Positions 36,615 to 48,530 of a stretch of 64,000 nt of DNA are shown here, piece after piece (the stretch's first letter is position 1; each line of letters starts with the position of its first letter). The stretch is from positions 14,136,001-14,200,000 of the forward strand of contig NC_088319.1 of assembly GCF_910592395.1 (NCBI RefSeq), read 5' to 3'. Under the pieces are notes generated by a model. That model was not told the origin of the DNA, made no database searches, and saw only the letters and a program-made list of their open reading frames with translations. Both the position numbers and the translations under genes were made by a program. This stretch comes from Lineus longissimus. Its lineage: Eukaryota > Nemertea > Pilidiophora > Heteronemertea > Lineidae.

Positions 36615-37413
36615 ATGAAGTCAAGTTTAGGTGCAATTGAGGGATCGTTTCTGGTGTTTTGGAAAGTTATTTTAGTCCCAATGTTATTTCTGATTCTAAC
36701 CACGTAAATCACTTATCTTGGGATTGTACCTTCAACAAAATATTACGAAACGACCCTGAAAGGTTTTTATGAGAGGATCTGAGGTTAAAAAAAACCTGGG
36801 AAACTATAACTGACGTTAACTGTCATTTGGCTTAAATATTATAAGGTGTGCAATTCAAAGAGGCAATATATTTTGATACTTTCGAATACTTGTATTTCTC
36901 AGATCTTTTTGGAAGTGAAAGTCAAGAGAATGGGGTCCATAGTAATATTTGTCCCAACTTGAATGTAGGGAAGGTGACAGCTTATGTTTTCAGTGCTAAA
37001 AATCTGATATGCAGAATCAACACTTAATTTAAGATGCATGTATGATTGCAGCGCGTTCCTTCATTTGATTTGGGATAAATTTTACTGACAGTTGAGTTTG
37101 TACAGTTCAGACATTTGCACTATCTCTCTAGACAACCAAGAATTAATAAAGACTAGTCTTTACTAATCCTTGATACAACATATACTACTGCTACTAGGGA
37201 CACAGGAATTTTCTCTCGGTGTGATTTTACTTGACTTGCATCATGTGCTCTGCGTAAATAAGAAACTGTATCGGTGACATACAATATACATTAATCTTCA
37301 ATTGTCAGCTAGGTGTTGCTGTCTAAATTATTGTTTACATTCAGTATTTGCATATCATGTGCTGTTCATGTGTCAGGATCAGCCAGGTGGATTGAAAGTC
37401 AGTTATTTGTTGA

Positions 37414-37419
37414 AATAAA
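37414..37419 (+). terminator. Candidate poly(A) signal for the TRIM-NHL gene
   Basis: Canonical AATAAA about 800 bp past the stop, with TGTGACAAGTGTG-type GT-rich sequence 20-30 bp downstream. An alternative lies at 37146-37151. Confidence 0.4.
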
Positions 37420-38014
37420 ATATGACCAATGTGACAAGTGTGCCACACACACAGCAAGATGACATAGATCAAGTAAGTTGATCCATAATTGGGATCATAT
37501 ATTCAATTATAACATCAATTGTCATGTATATTTTGTTTGAGGATGGTCATCCTGACAAATATTAGATCCCATTTGACAAGTCATAGAATGAGGAACTTTA
37601 TTACCAGTAGGTGGCAGTAGTTAACAGTCCAGTACATGATAGATTTCCAGCCTTCAAATGTGACCCTAACCCCATACCCGTATTTGGAATATATGGGATT
37701 TAGTTTGCCTTTAACCCTTTCAGTCTAACTGGCTCATCAGGTCCAATATGGAAATTGACAGCACTGCTTGTACAAAGTACCATCATTATCTGGCAAAAGG
37801 GTCGGGTAGCCATTCTGTAACTCAAAGCATCATATCACTTGCTTTATACATAATTAGTGTGCACATGGTGACTGGTTCATCAAAGTAATTTAAAACTCTC
37901 TCATTAGCATATGCTAATATATGTTGATGTGTATGTACTCACACTGCGTGCTATAAGGATATGTCAAATGGTCACATCCTATAATGATTACTCTTCACCG
38001 TATGCTCTTCACTT

Positions 38015-38760
38015 ATCAGCTTAGAAACTAACGTTTCTTAGTGTTGCTTAGAAACTGGAGGTTTCTTTAAATAGTATAGAATACGTTTCTACAGATTTTT
38101 ATGGTGTTGCTTAGAAACTAGTTTTCTTCATAGGAATGACATGGTTCTGTAGTGTTGCTTGGACACTACCCATTTCTATGGTGTTACGGAGAAACAATGG
38201 TGTTGCTAAGATACTGTGCTTTTGCTTGGAAAATGTACTGTTGCTAAGATACTGTACTGTTGCTGAGAAACTGCAGTGTTGCTTAGAAACATGAGATAGA
38301 TATTGTTGCTGACTTGTTGCTTAAATTGTTTCTAATGTTGCTGAATTTTAAGAAAGTGCTGAACTGCAATGGTGACTAGCAGCTGATGCATTGTTGCTAA
38401 GGCATGAATAAAGTGTAAATGATGCTGCTAGAAAACACACCGTTGCTAAGGAAAATGATAAAATTCTAGGTGATAAATATATGTTCAATGTATTTAAGAG
38501 ATGTCAGATGTTGACCCATCATCATTCACCAGCCTTGCTACAGTAATGAATTGGTAAAATGTGACCAAACTTTACAAATCTAATGTATTGTTGAATTCAA
38601 CCTGTCTCACAATTTATGATGGTTGTCATGGTAACTCATGCAATGATGGTTCTCATGGCATCTCTAACACTTAAATGGTTGTCAAGGCGATTCAAGTCCA
38701 AATCTTTGATGGTTGCCATGGCGATTAAGCTCTAAATTATTATGGTTGTCATAATATGGC
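38015..38760 (+). repeat. Cluster of about 18 X-box-like (RFX) motifs
   Basis: GTTGCTTAGAAAC or close relatives occur at 38043, 38105, 38154, 38182, 38202, 38240, 38259, 38278, 38393 and 38442, with weaker ones between. A second block at 38622-38758 has GTTGTCATGGTAAC (38622), GTTGTCAAGGCGAT (38678) and GTTGCCATGGCGAT (38712). The RFX consensus is GTTRCCatGGYAAC. All lie in one orientation with irregular spacing of 19-60 bp, unlike a simple satellite. It may be a decayed minisatellite or a homotypic binding-site cluster. Confidence 0.6.
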
Positions 38761-39323
38761 GATATTTGTCTGTATCCCTGATATCAAATCAAAAAGTCAT
38801 GTTTGGTAATTGTTTAGATTTTGATCATTTTGTAGATAAGTTTGTCTTGTTTCCTGTTCCATGAATGTTGAAAGAGCTCTTTCATGTTGTTGCTAGATTA
38901 CGAGTAAATCAGGAAGTGTCCATTTCATATGGTATAAAAATGATTAAAAATTGTGATTTTTGAGATAGCGTGCCAAACCTTGAAATTTAGAATAGCAATA
39001 ATTTAGAAAATTTCGATTTTTTTTTTTTTTTGGAAAAGTTGAAAGGTATTCTAATCATGTTCAGCATCTTTGAAAGTATAAAGATAGTAAGACTAAGATT
39101 CTTGGTGTTAATATCATCTCAAAATTTCTTTGAACTTTTTGCATGATTCTGGTGTATGATACAACTTAAATGGTAAAATACACTCCAGGTAGATAGTATT
39201 TATTGGTGTACATGTGTATAATCAGGAAGTAGTTTCACGACGTAACACCAGGTGGCATAGCAATCTATCCAAGAAATGCACTGTTGAAATTTTAGTTCTT
39301 ATTATTATGTTTCTGAACAATAA

Positions 39324-41115
39324 TATGGCAAGCCGTTCGCTTCAAAAAGTCGAAATGATTTATTTTCTAGTCGAAATGATTTTTTTCTAGTCAAGATATT
39401 TTTTTTCAAGTCAAGAAAAAAAAATTGAAATTAAATTTTTTTTTCAAGTCGAGATATTTATTTTTCTTCTCATTTAAAAGTGGAATCAATTAATAAAAAT
39501 TTCACTGCGAGAAAAAAATGATTATAAAAATAAAACTAGTGTTTGTAAAATATAATAATGATACATAATAAATACCGAAATAGTGTCGAAAGTAAAAATT
39601 TCATACTCGAGTAAAAATTTCATACTCGAGAAAATAATCAGTCGAGCGCTACAAAAATAAAGTCGAACATTATGACGTCATCAGTTTTTGTGTACATTGC
39701 GCGCGCCGTTCCAATTCAACACCTGGCCAGCCGCGATCAGGCCCGTGTGTCGTGTTATTCTGCAAACCCTCTATCGCGTGCAATACCTGATCGTTAGTGC
39801 CTTGCGTTAGTGCTGTGCATATGCACCAAGACCTCCGCAAAATCTTCTGCCAAAACGGAACCGGCACCGAAGTGATCGCATGCACGTATATACAGCGCAC
39901 TCAGAATTCCTAGAATGTCATCTAGTAGCCTGGAACAGTTCTCTAGTTTGTTTTGATCTAATGATTGTCTGGCCCTTTCAGATCGCCGGACCATAGCGGG
40001 ACACTGACGCAGACACTCGGCAATGTCAACAACATCGCCTCCCGCCATCTTGCATACTGTATAGGCTGGTCCCCTGCTATGTATATATGTGGGCATTAGG
40101 TCTCACTAGCCAGTGCAATGGCCGGGCCTACCTGGCTCCACAAATGGCGTGACGTTATTTCATGCATACCCCTGTTCAAGTGGCTGTCGACCTTGCAGTA
40201 TATCACTCTCACACATAAACCTATACATTTCTGAATAGCTTGCCGCTTCTAGAATACTTCTGACCAGCTTTCATTGTTATCAAGTAATTCAGTCATGAGA
40301 ACATGGGGGCAGCACAATACATGAGACACCCTGTACATCGATGAAAATTTTGAAAATTTCACCTTGCCGCCTTATAACTTGACGATTAACATGGATGGTG
40401 AAATAATATTTTTATAAACTTCTACTTATCACCTTGAGAAAGCAAAATAATAACAATTTTAAATTTTGATACCAAAATAGGGTGTCGTTGCGGCTTTTCT
40501 TTGAGCATTTTGACCGCGAAGTCTCACCTTGAGAACATGTGCACTCTGACAGGAACCAGTTCATGTCAACATCCGATTGAGCTATACATAGCATGCGAGG
40601 CCTGGTCACTGCGGACGTGCACAGAAGAAGCTGATATTTTCCTCAAATAATCGTCAGAGCTACCTCTTCACAAAATACCCAGGACACCGACATTTGAACA
40701 TGCAGCAATAGCGATATGATAGGCTTATCTGTATCCATGGTAATCGCCTGAGATTGAAGAACTTTTTTTTTAATACTGTACACGAAAAGTGATGACGTGA
40801 TAATGTTCGACTTATTTTTTCTGTCTCGAATGTGTTTTTTTTGTTGAATAGGAAATTTGTCATTTACAATACATTTGTATATAAAAAAATTAATGAAAAA
40901 TTTTTTTTTTTACTTAAAAAAAAATATGTATATATATTTAAAAAGTCGACTTAAAAAAAAACTTGTAGAATTGAAAAAAAATGTGTAAACTTGAAAATAC
41001 TAATCTCAACTTTTTGAAGAAATTCCTTGACTTGAAATATTTTTTCTTGACTTGAAAAAAAAATCTCGACTTGAAAAAAATCATCTCGACTTTTTGAAGC
41101 AAACGGCTTGCCATA
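39324..41115. mobile_element. Foldback (FB/TU-like) transposon, 1,792 bp, with 6-bp target duplication
   Basis: The ends are TATGGCAAGCCGTTCGCTTC and its near-exact reverse complement, flanked directly by CAATAA on both sides (39318-39323 and 41116-41121). Each arm, about 330 bp, is made of tandem copies of a CAAGTCGAGATTTTTTT-type unit of about 18-20 bp. An inner inverted repeat, AAGTCGAACATTATGACGTC at 39660 against 40790-40811, borders a more GC-rich core of about 1.1 kb. Long inverted arms of short tandem repeats are the hallmark of Drosophila FB and sea urchin TU elements. No transposase is seen, so it is non-autonomous. Confidence 0.8.
39794..40048 (-). CDS. 84-codon open frame inside the foldback element, unknown
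   Basis: Begins at an ATG in an AAGATGGCGG context and reads MAGGDVVDIAECLRQCPAMV, continuing Leu-rich and probably helical (SRLLDDILGILSALYIRA) to a TAG/TAA-type stop. It is the only GC-rich, open part of the element's core. I recognise no family. It could be a piece of a captured host gene or a leftover of the autonomous parent. A chance frame cannot be excluded. Confidence 0.3.
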   Translation of the reverse strand: MAGGDVVDIAECLRQCPAMVRRSERARQSLDQNKLENCSRLLDDILGILSALYIRACDHFGAGSVLAEDFAEVLVHMHSTNARH

Positions 41116-41741
41116 CAATAACTCTTAATTTGTGCCCAAAAACTTTGCAAAGTCATATTATTTCAGACATGGCTGCTCTGATATCATTATATAATTTGTG
41201 GTAATTTTATTCCCATGAGGATTTGTTGTCTAAGTCAATAAGGGATGTCAAATGTCCAACTTAAAGCGTATTTCAGATTTTTTCCTCTTGCTAAATGCTG
41301 AAATTGACAGCTGGAACTGAAGAATCTCTATCACAGCTCTCTGTGAATCTTTGAATTTTCAAAATTGGACCAAAAATAAGCATTTTTGAGGCACTTTTGT
41401 ACAAGTCAGTGCTGATCAAAGAACAGGATTTTAACAAGAGGAGAATTTCACACTTTTGCCTTAGCTCCTTGGCATCCCTGGTTAATGTTATTTGATGTTT
41501 TACCTATGATTTCAGCTTACAGTAAAGGTGCCACCTAAACCACATGTTCCGTAATTCTGTCAAATTTATTATGTAGCAGTATATGTTGCACACATTTGTT
41601 TTGTATATTGGTAATTAAAAACTTATCCACCTATCAGTCTTCTTCTTCACGATATCAAATTGTCAAACTAATTTAGTGACTATAACAGATTTTGTGCACT
41701 GTAGTTTTCACTTATCTAGAATTCCATATACGCCTAATTGT

Positions 41742-42065
41742 TTAAAGGGAACTATGCTGGGAAAGTGCATGGGTGGTGTCAATTCGGCATTCAGCCTGAT
41801 GTAGGTATGGTGTCACAGTGGTGTTAAACCGATCGACAGGGCAAATTGGGTGTTCATCGATGAAATCAACAAAGACATGGGAAGATGTGCGGTTTCTTGC
41901 ACGAACCTATTTTTTGAAAAGACGACATTCGATTTACAAGTTATGGTTGACACAACTTAGAAATGAGGGGCACAGTCAATTCTGTGGATGTGTGCAGCAA
42001 AACTCCCTAAATTAGCAACAATTTGCAAAGCAGGGATCCGTGCCTGTCTGATATAGTCCCTTTAA
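41742..42065. mobile_element. TTAA-flanked MITE, 324 bp
   Basis: TTAA at both ends with inner termini AAGGGAACTAT and, read inversely from the right, AAGGGACTATA. The inverted match is short (about 12 bp with one indel), so confidence is lower than for the 212-bp elements. Confidence 0.45.
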
Positions 42066-42466
42066 AAAAGAAGAGAGCACATCACTTCAGATTAGTTTTG
42101 ATCTTCGTATTTATAGGGATTTCATAGTTTCTGCCAGGTTAAATTATGTGCATATTGTGCTGAAAAACATCATTTTGAAGAATCGTGGACAAGTCACGTG
42201 CCAAAATACATGACTCTATCATTTATATTGTGTTATATTACTATTATTTGGTGACCATGGTAGGTTGAACACACACAATGTAACAATCACATCTTTCAAA
42301 AAACCTGGGAAAATTTAATTTAGTGTCTCTTAGGTTTGTCTTTTAAAATGTGATACACTTGTCGTGGAAAAGAATTGATCTCAACAAATCTGAAATTCTT
42401 AACCAAATTCTTCGAGATCTGAAAGTATTGTGTGCTAACCTGACTCCTAGCTCAACTTCCTGTTAT

Positions 42467-42678
42467 TTAAAGCTGAACTGTTTACTGTACACTCAAAGCC
42501 ACACCATGCAAGTATTTGCTCCAATGTTCTTTCGATTTGAACTAACTGCAAGTTTTTGCGAATATATACTTTTTGAAATGCTTTGAAAAATGCAGTTTTT
42601 CCTACTTTACGCGTCATATTGTTTGAGGTAAACTGCCGACAATTTGGAGTGCAAGAATAGTATCCAGTTCAGCTTTAA
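42467..42678. mobile_element. TTAA-flanked MITE, 212 bp (copy C)
   Basis: TTAA at both ends. Left AGCTGAACTGTTTACTGTAC and right, read inversely, AGCTGAACTGGATACTATTC: 10 exact bases then imperfect pairing. A further pair, TTTGC/GCAAA-type bases with AAACTGCC, lies inward. No coding capacity. Confidence 0.6.
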
Positions 42679-45177
42679 GTCGTTTCCCCCATCTGTACAT
42701 AACATTATCGTCATTATTGTTTAATAACCTACTTGGTGGCGTTGTGTGATTGTCATCTGTCTTCACCGCTATTCGAGACTCATGCATAATGTCGCAATAA
42801 ACCTGCTGAAATCATCAAAATCACATTTTGTATTGGTTGTTGTTTCTTGCTAGTTTTACCTATGGGTTCTGGCAGTTTCCCATCAAATATACCCAGGGAC
42901 CGGAATTATATATTGGGTCATCGTTATTGTTACAGCAGTATCATTAGACCCAGCACTGGCAAACTCACCCTCCGCTGTGTGTGTGTGCTGCCAGATCAGT
43001 GATTTGCTAAATGAGTCCATGCTAACAAGCTCATGATGTCCTCCACTCTCATCTTGACCCGGCATCAGAAAGCAGTCACTCCCATATGGGTCTGATCCTT
43101 CCATGAGTAGTATCCGGCAGACAGTGTGAAAGTTCCCAATGATATATGTATAGTAGTTCATAAGGTGATCCTTGCAAGTTCATGTTGATGACCCTCCTCT
43201 GGTGACATTCGATGTTAGAGCTTTCATTCCGAGGGAGGACACACTGTCTCATGATTATGATGCCATGCAGACAAGCATGTCCAACCGTGGAAGAAATTTT
43301 GATTCTGCAGTATCCAAAGAAACAGTTCGTCTTCTTTTCAGCTGGTCACGGCTTCTTGAATGGACATGGTACTCATGCCAAGGATTGAAACCAAGAGTCC
43401 CGCTAAAAAAAAGCAGGGAACCATTGCATGATGTCTTCAGCGGATGTACGTGCTGATATCCAATTTGTGTTCAAGGAATTGACTTATTTGAGGCCCACCT
43501 ACCTGAACATATCTGGCTGTAAAGACTTGAGACATATCAGTCCCTTTAAAGGCCTATCCTGTTTGTTAATTTGAAAACTGTAATTGACTTTGAAAACTTC
43601 CTATTATAGATACAGAATATGAATTTCAACATTGCCATTTCAAACACTATGTACACCCATGTTTCAGCAAATTTGCATGCATGGTAACTGTGCAATGGCA
43701 TTGACAGAGATGTCACTTTAGGTTGTCCCTCCTTCCTCTACATCAGGACGTTTGGACAACACAATTGGGCCGATCTGTGTAGATAATGACCCAAAATGTC
43801 CTTCAAATAAATGTTCAGCCAGTTCTTCATTAGACTCTCACCTTTAAAACATGTTCGGACAACCATGTCCCAAAAGACATGAGTGGTTGCACAAGGAGAA
43901 TGGGACGCTTGTGTTGTCCCAACTTATTTGGTCACTTTGATATACATGTATAGCCAAAGTCATATTCTTAAGATGTGCCTTTTGGCTGTTAGGCTTGTAT
44001 CATGATTATGAGTTAGATTCCTAGCTTTGTTGAAAGAATAATGAAAGAAGTCACCCTAACGTGATCTATAGTTCTACTGTATATTTGTCTATAAAGATGA
44101 TACAATGGTATTCAATTCTTGCATGAAATCATATATCATGATTGAGGGATGGATACCAAAACATGTCAACTGAAAAAGAATGTGTTTCAACACAACTTGA
44201 GTTGATATTTTTATGCAGTTGATACATGTTTGACACATATTTTGCGGATGGAATGTAATCTTCTTATCTACTTTGGTTTCTTTTGTAATGATAATGTGAT
44301 GGCCTTCACAGAAAGGCTTGCCGTGTTTTGTGGAAATTCACCGACATGGAATCTGAATTGGGTGGGATGTCATGGGTGAAGAGCTGTAGAATATAGGAAC
44401 GTCAAGAGAGGGATTCCTTACACTCCGGACACATTGCATCCTGAGGAAATCAGGGGTTATAGTTCGCTTCTCCGGCACTGCACACAAACGAAGTGGTATC
44501 TGTCCGTAACTGGTTACTTTCATGTCCCCTGTCCGCAAGTCCAAATATGAAACTTGAGAATGTATGCAGGAAGCAGGTCATGTTACACTGGCGATTTGTT
44601 CTGACCAGGGGGTCTCATTCACATCTGAATTTCATTATCGTTCTTTCCTTTGCATTGAAATGATTATGCGAAGTTTACTTCATGTAGGCCTATGTAATAA
44701 ATCAAGCTACATAATATGAGGATGTCCTTTTATTCGATTTACATGTACAGCAAGCCTGACCGCCAAAAGTCCTATCCCGCGGACCCTACATGAATGTTTT
44801 ATGATGGTCATAAAGCTTTTAAAAGAAATTTATGAGTTTGTTCCAAGTCACAACTACACTCTGTACGCATTGGATCGACCCGGCTCAGCCTACAGAATTC
44901 TGCCTCGGGAGTCTCACCACAGCCTGTCTTGACCAGCCATCCTGAGGAAAGACTGTTGATTCTCCAAAATACTAATTTGAAGTCCCTGGGATGAGAAGAA
45001 CTCAGGCAACCATGAGGAAGTGCGTCAGTTGTTGTTTTAATCAAATACATCGGTTGAGTAAGAAATTCCTGTGAAGATGCGACCCTTACAAACGACAGCG
45101 TAAATTACTGCATCAATCCATAAACCCTATAATCAACATATTTGAAATCAGAGCTAAACCCAAATGGGTTGCTAATC

Positions 45178-45482
45178 GGGGGGAGGGGGGGGGGGGAGTT
45201 GTACCCTAAACTCAGTGAGCCCAATCGGTGAAGAAATATAGATGGCACGCAAAATACGTTGATTTCCATTTACGCGGGGGGGGGGGGGGTCGCCTCCCGG
45301 GGCGGTCCATTTCGTAATTCGCTCGTCTTGTTTAGGGCCGATGGAACGAGGCCGGCCGGTTCACTGCGTCCGGAGTGTAGACCAGAAGAGCTCCAGTGGC
45401 TAATGAATTAAATACTGCCCAGAAGTAACGTCTTCCTCATGTCATTTCGGTCCTGAAAGGTTTGGGGAGGGGGGGGGGGGCA
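45178..45482 (+). repeat. Three poly-G tracts (G-quadruplex-prone)
   Basis: G-runs of about 11-13 bases at roughly 45178-45200, 45276-45289 and 45464-45480 lie within 300 bp. A C-run of about 14 bases is at 46421-46434. Such tracts can form quadruplexes and often collapse in assemblies. Confidence 0.7.
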
Positions 45483-46560
45483 AAAGGTTCTCGGAGGGTT
45501 CTGTCAAGAGTTGTGATGATTGCCAAGCTTTGTTGCGCTTTCTACGCAGAGATGAATATCACATCGATGATTAGTATAATCATATCATCAGTCTTCTTAC
45601 CTCTATCATCCATCCACCAACAATATTCGTTCCATTTCTCTAAATCATCAGAACTCTGCTGCTTCCGAAGTCCGCGTCTGCCGCCTCCGTCGTTGTGTTC
45701 GAATGAAACGAGTCTATCAGTCTTCTCCTCGGACCAACCAAATTGACCCGCGATCTCCGCCCTTCCTTCCTCATATCATGGCACTCTCTTCCAAATGATT
45801 GTTAGGCCCCAAACTTTGAAGTTTTACACCTAAACTATCGAGCCGAACCGCAAAGACATGCATGGTCCTGTCCCCTGCCACACCTCAGTACACCCGTGAG
45901 ACACCAAGCGTTTCTTTCCATTCAGGTCGGGAGCACAGCGGAATTCGATGGCCTTTTGACCAATATATTGCAATTCATCTGCCATGAAAACGAAATCATG
46001 TACCAGTATCCAGGAAAACATTTATGCGAGGCAAAGTTCAGAAACTGACTGAAGACATCCAAAGAGAGAGGTGCCGGATGAGTGGTACTATTTAGATTAG
46101 AGCTGGCGACGCCCTGATGGCCTGTCTCCATTCTAGGACACGGTGAACGCATAAATCATATCATTTTGGTTAATATGTCGTCTCAAATATATAATGGAGA
46201 CTTTTATTTGAATACCTGGTCATACTTTATAGCCGTCATCTCAGATCCATGTCCAGGCAGAGTTTTATTAAGACATTTTCATTTCAATAGTATGCGCTGC
46301 AAGTTTTATTACACAAATCACTGGGGTGTGACTTATCAACTTTTATCTTGAAATCGCCCTGGTAGAAAATTAAGGTTCACTGGACTGTGATGAAACATAA
46401 TATAAAAACGCATTTTTAACCCCCCCCCCCCCCTCAATAAGTCCTTCTGAGACTGATAACTCGGTAGTCGGCAGTCAACGTGTTAAAGGACCACCATATA
46501 CAATATTGGTTGTAGTTCTTCGATTTGCCGCTAGGGTTCCGTCGTTGGATGTCTGAATAA

Positions 46561-46592
<32 letters not shown>

Positions 46593-46593
46593 T
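46561..46593 (+). repeat. ACTT microsatellite
   Basis: About eight copies of CTTA preceded by GGATGTCTGAATAAA. The context (a unique segment with AATAAA then a 4-bp tail) suggests the 3' tail of a LINE whose coding end is no longer recognisable. Confidence 0.6.
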
Positions 46594-47127
46594 CAAGACC
46601 ACTAATGAATATTCATAGGTCGAGGCCTATCAATTAGACGAGTGCATGTTTTTAACTCTCAAGTACATAATTATTTGGAGAGGTATTGAAAAAATATTTG
46701 CTTTGGCAAGTCTACAGATATAAAGAAATTATTTGATGAAAAAATTAATTTCGAATTTTGCTATTGGGTAGTAGGGGGCGTGTTTTGAGTTTTTTCTGCC
46801 AGTTGGCTGAAAAGAGTGGAAATATCAAAGTCTGTCTAATTTGTCGATTATCAAAAAATTTCCGTGGTCAACTACCAGTTTATTTTTCACCATTTACTTG
46901 CCCGACTCTCCGGAATAACATAATCTAAATTTCAGATTCACAACCCCACGCATTATTTGATGCGTCGCGGTCAAACATTGACAATTTAACTGCTAAAAGG
47001 CTTAAAAAATCAATTGTGGTCTTGTCTCATCAGCCTACAGGTTTAAAGTTTCTACGCTAGATGTCGACACAGAGAAAACCAAGACCTGCAAGGCGGGAAC
47101 TTCAAATCCCCCTATCGGACGATTTGG

Positions 47128-47212
47128 CACAACCTCTCTATTGCGGACACCTCTCTATTGCGGACACATGGGCCCAGTTCCATGGGTGTCCGCAATAGAG
47201 AGGTTGTACTGT
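47128..47212. mobile_element. Short hairpin element, pogo/Tigger-like termini, copy 1
   Basis: CACAACCTCTCTATTGCGGACAC on the left pairs with GTGTCCGCAATAGAGAGGTTGT on the right, around a loop of about 25 bp with CCATGG. The left arm repeats CTCTCTATTGCGGACAC once in tandem. A related hairpin lies at 55492-55564. Confidence 0.65.
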
Positions 47213-47227
47213 ATTAAAATAGAAATG

Positions 47228-47277
47228 TGTCAATAAAACTATTGTTTTATTGACAATAAAACTATTGTTTTATTTAA
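47228..47277. repeat. Duplicated A+T palindrome
   Basis: AATAAAACTATTGTTTTATT, itself palindromic, occurs twice in tandem, separated by GAC. Confidence 0.8.
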
Positions 47278-48375
47278 ACATATCAGAATAAGACTGATTC
47301 TTGATCCTACCTATAGCGGTCTCACAGGAAAGAATCTTAGTCTTTTTCTTTGTTTCGAGTCAAGAAGGCTTTCATTGCAAGAGCATAATTATCATGTTCT
47401 GCAGGCTATGAAAGATATCATTTTGCCCCATCAAGAACATTTTTATTGGATTTGGTACTAAATGATTTGAGAAAAGTGTTACGTCAATATATTTGTAAGA
47501 CGTTTTATGTTGTTATGTATGTAATTATATTTGTAATGCATGTAAATCTTGTAAGTAAAATAAAAGAGATCTAACACTCAACTTGCAAAAAACCTGGCAG
47601 ACCAACATCCAGTCTTGCCAGGTCAAGCTACCTCTTTGTCATGCAACTACATGTCACCTTTGCTCCTTTTGTCATGCTAATTGCAGCCTCTGTCCAGTTC
47701 CTGGCCATGAGAAATGTGGTTCTTTTGTTATTCAAATTGGGCCCTTAACCTGTTTAGTCATGGATTAATGAGAGCAGTGACCCAACCTATTGTTCGCTGA
47801 ATATGGCTAAACTTAAGTCATACACAATAGGTTTTAATACATTTACAATAGCTAAAACTTGTATAGAATGTATACGAACATGATGAATGCATGCTGAGGT
47901 TGGAATTGTTGAGTCATCTTGTGTAAGATCTCTATTCAGCAGTGTCTTTTTTGGACATTTAAAGGAGGAGAGCATGTGTGATAGTACAATTATCTCCATG
48001 TCTCGTCCTTTAATGGGCATTGGAGTGGTACAGTGACTATAATCGATGCAATGTACATGTATGAAGTCATTGTGGTCGAAAGCGCTGTGCCTGTCACCTG
48101 TGTGATGGAGTTGACGACTCCCTCTGATTGCGTAGGTTTTCTCCCGTTGAAACGGTTTTCCTCCTACACTGACTTTCCAAGTTGCCATGTGAGGATAATT
48201 CTTGGAATATGGGACAATAAATAATTTTCAAAAGAATATGATTTGAATTTGCTTTTCTTTTTTACTAGCTTGGTGGTGCTCCGACATTTCAACTAGTATT
48301 TTTTTAAATATTGTCAGGCATTTAAACTAACAAACTGGTGCCCCAATGATGAGATGTTCAGCATGCGATACATTG

Positions 48376-48530
48376 AATGGGTTATCACTTGTATGAATCC
48401 AAATCTATCAGATGACCACAATCGTTGTATGGTTCACATTGAAATCATATTGAATGGTTTACGATCATTGGTATGAATCCATATTTCTCAGATCACAAAT
48501 CACTTTCACATTGAATGGTTTTTTAATTTC
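48376..48530 (+). repeat. Diverged tandem repeat, about 80 bp x 2
   Basis: Both halves contain CATTGAATGG, then GTATGAATCCA, then TCTCAGATGA-like sequence and ACAAATC. A third partial unit begins at 48511. Confidence 0.6.

Larger units (their letters stand above)
36615..39317 (+). other. Probable TRIM-NHL 3' UTR and downstream region
   Basis: No coding signal. AATAAA occurs at 37146-37151 and 37414-37419, so the transcript probably ends within about 800 bp of the stop. An X-box-like motif cluster at 38015-38760 and a T-rich run near 39017-39031 follow. Confidence 0.45.

Noticed and set aside
42883-43456. Two neighbouring frames of 92-94 codons on opposite strands
   Set aside because: No family resemblance, no splice or start context worth noting, and composition like the surroundings.
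45462-45746. A 94-codon frame after a poly-G run
   Set aside because: The N-terminus is translated homopolymer and the rest is low-complexity Ser-rich; no homology seen.
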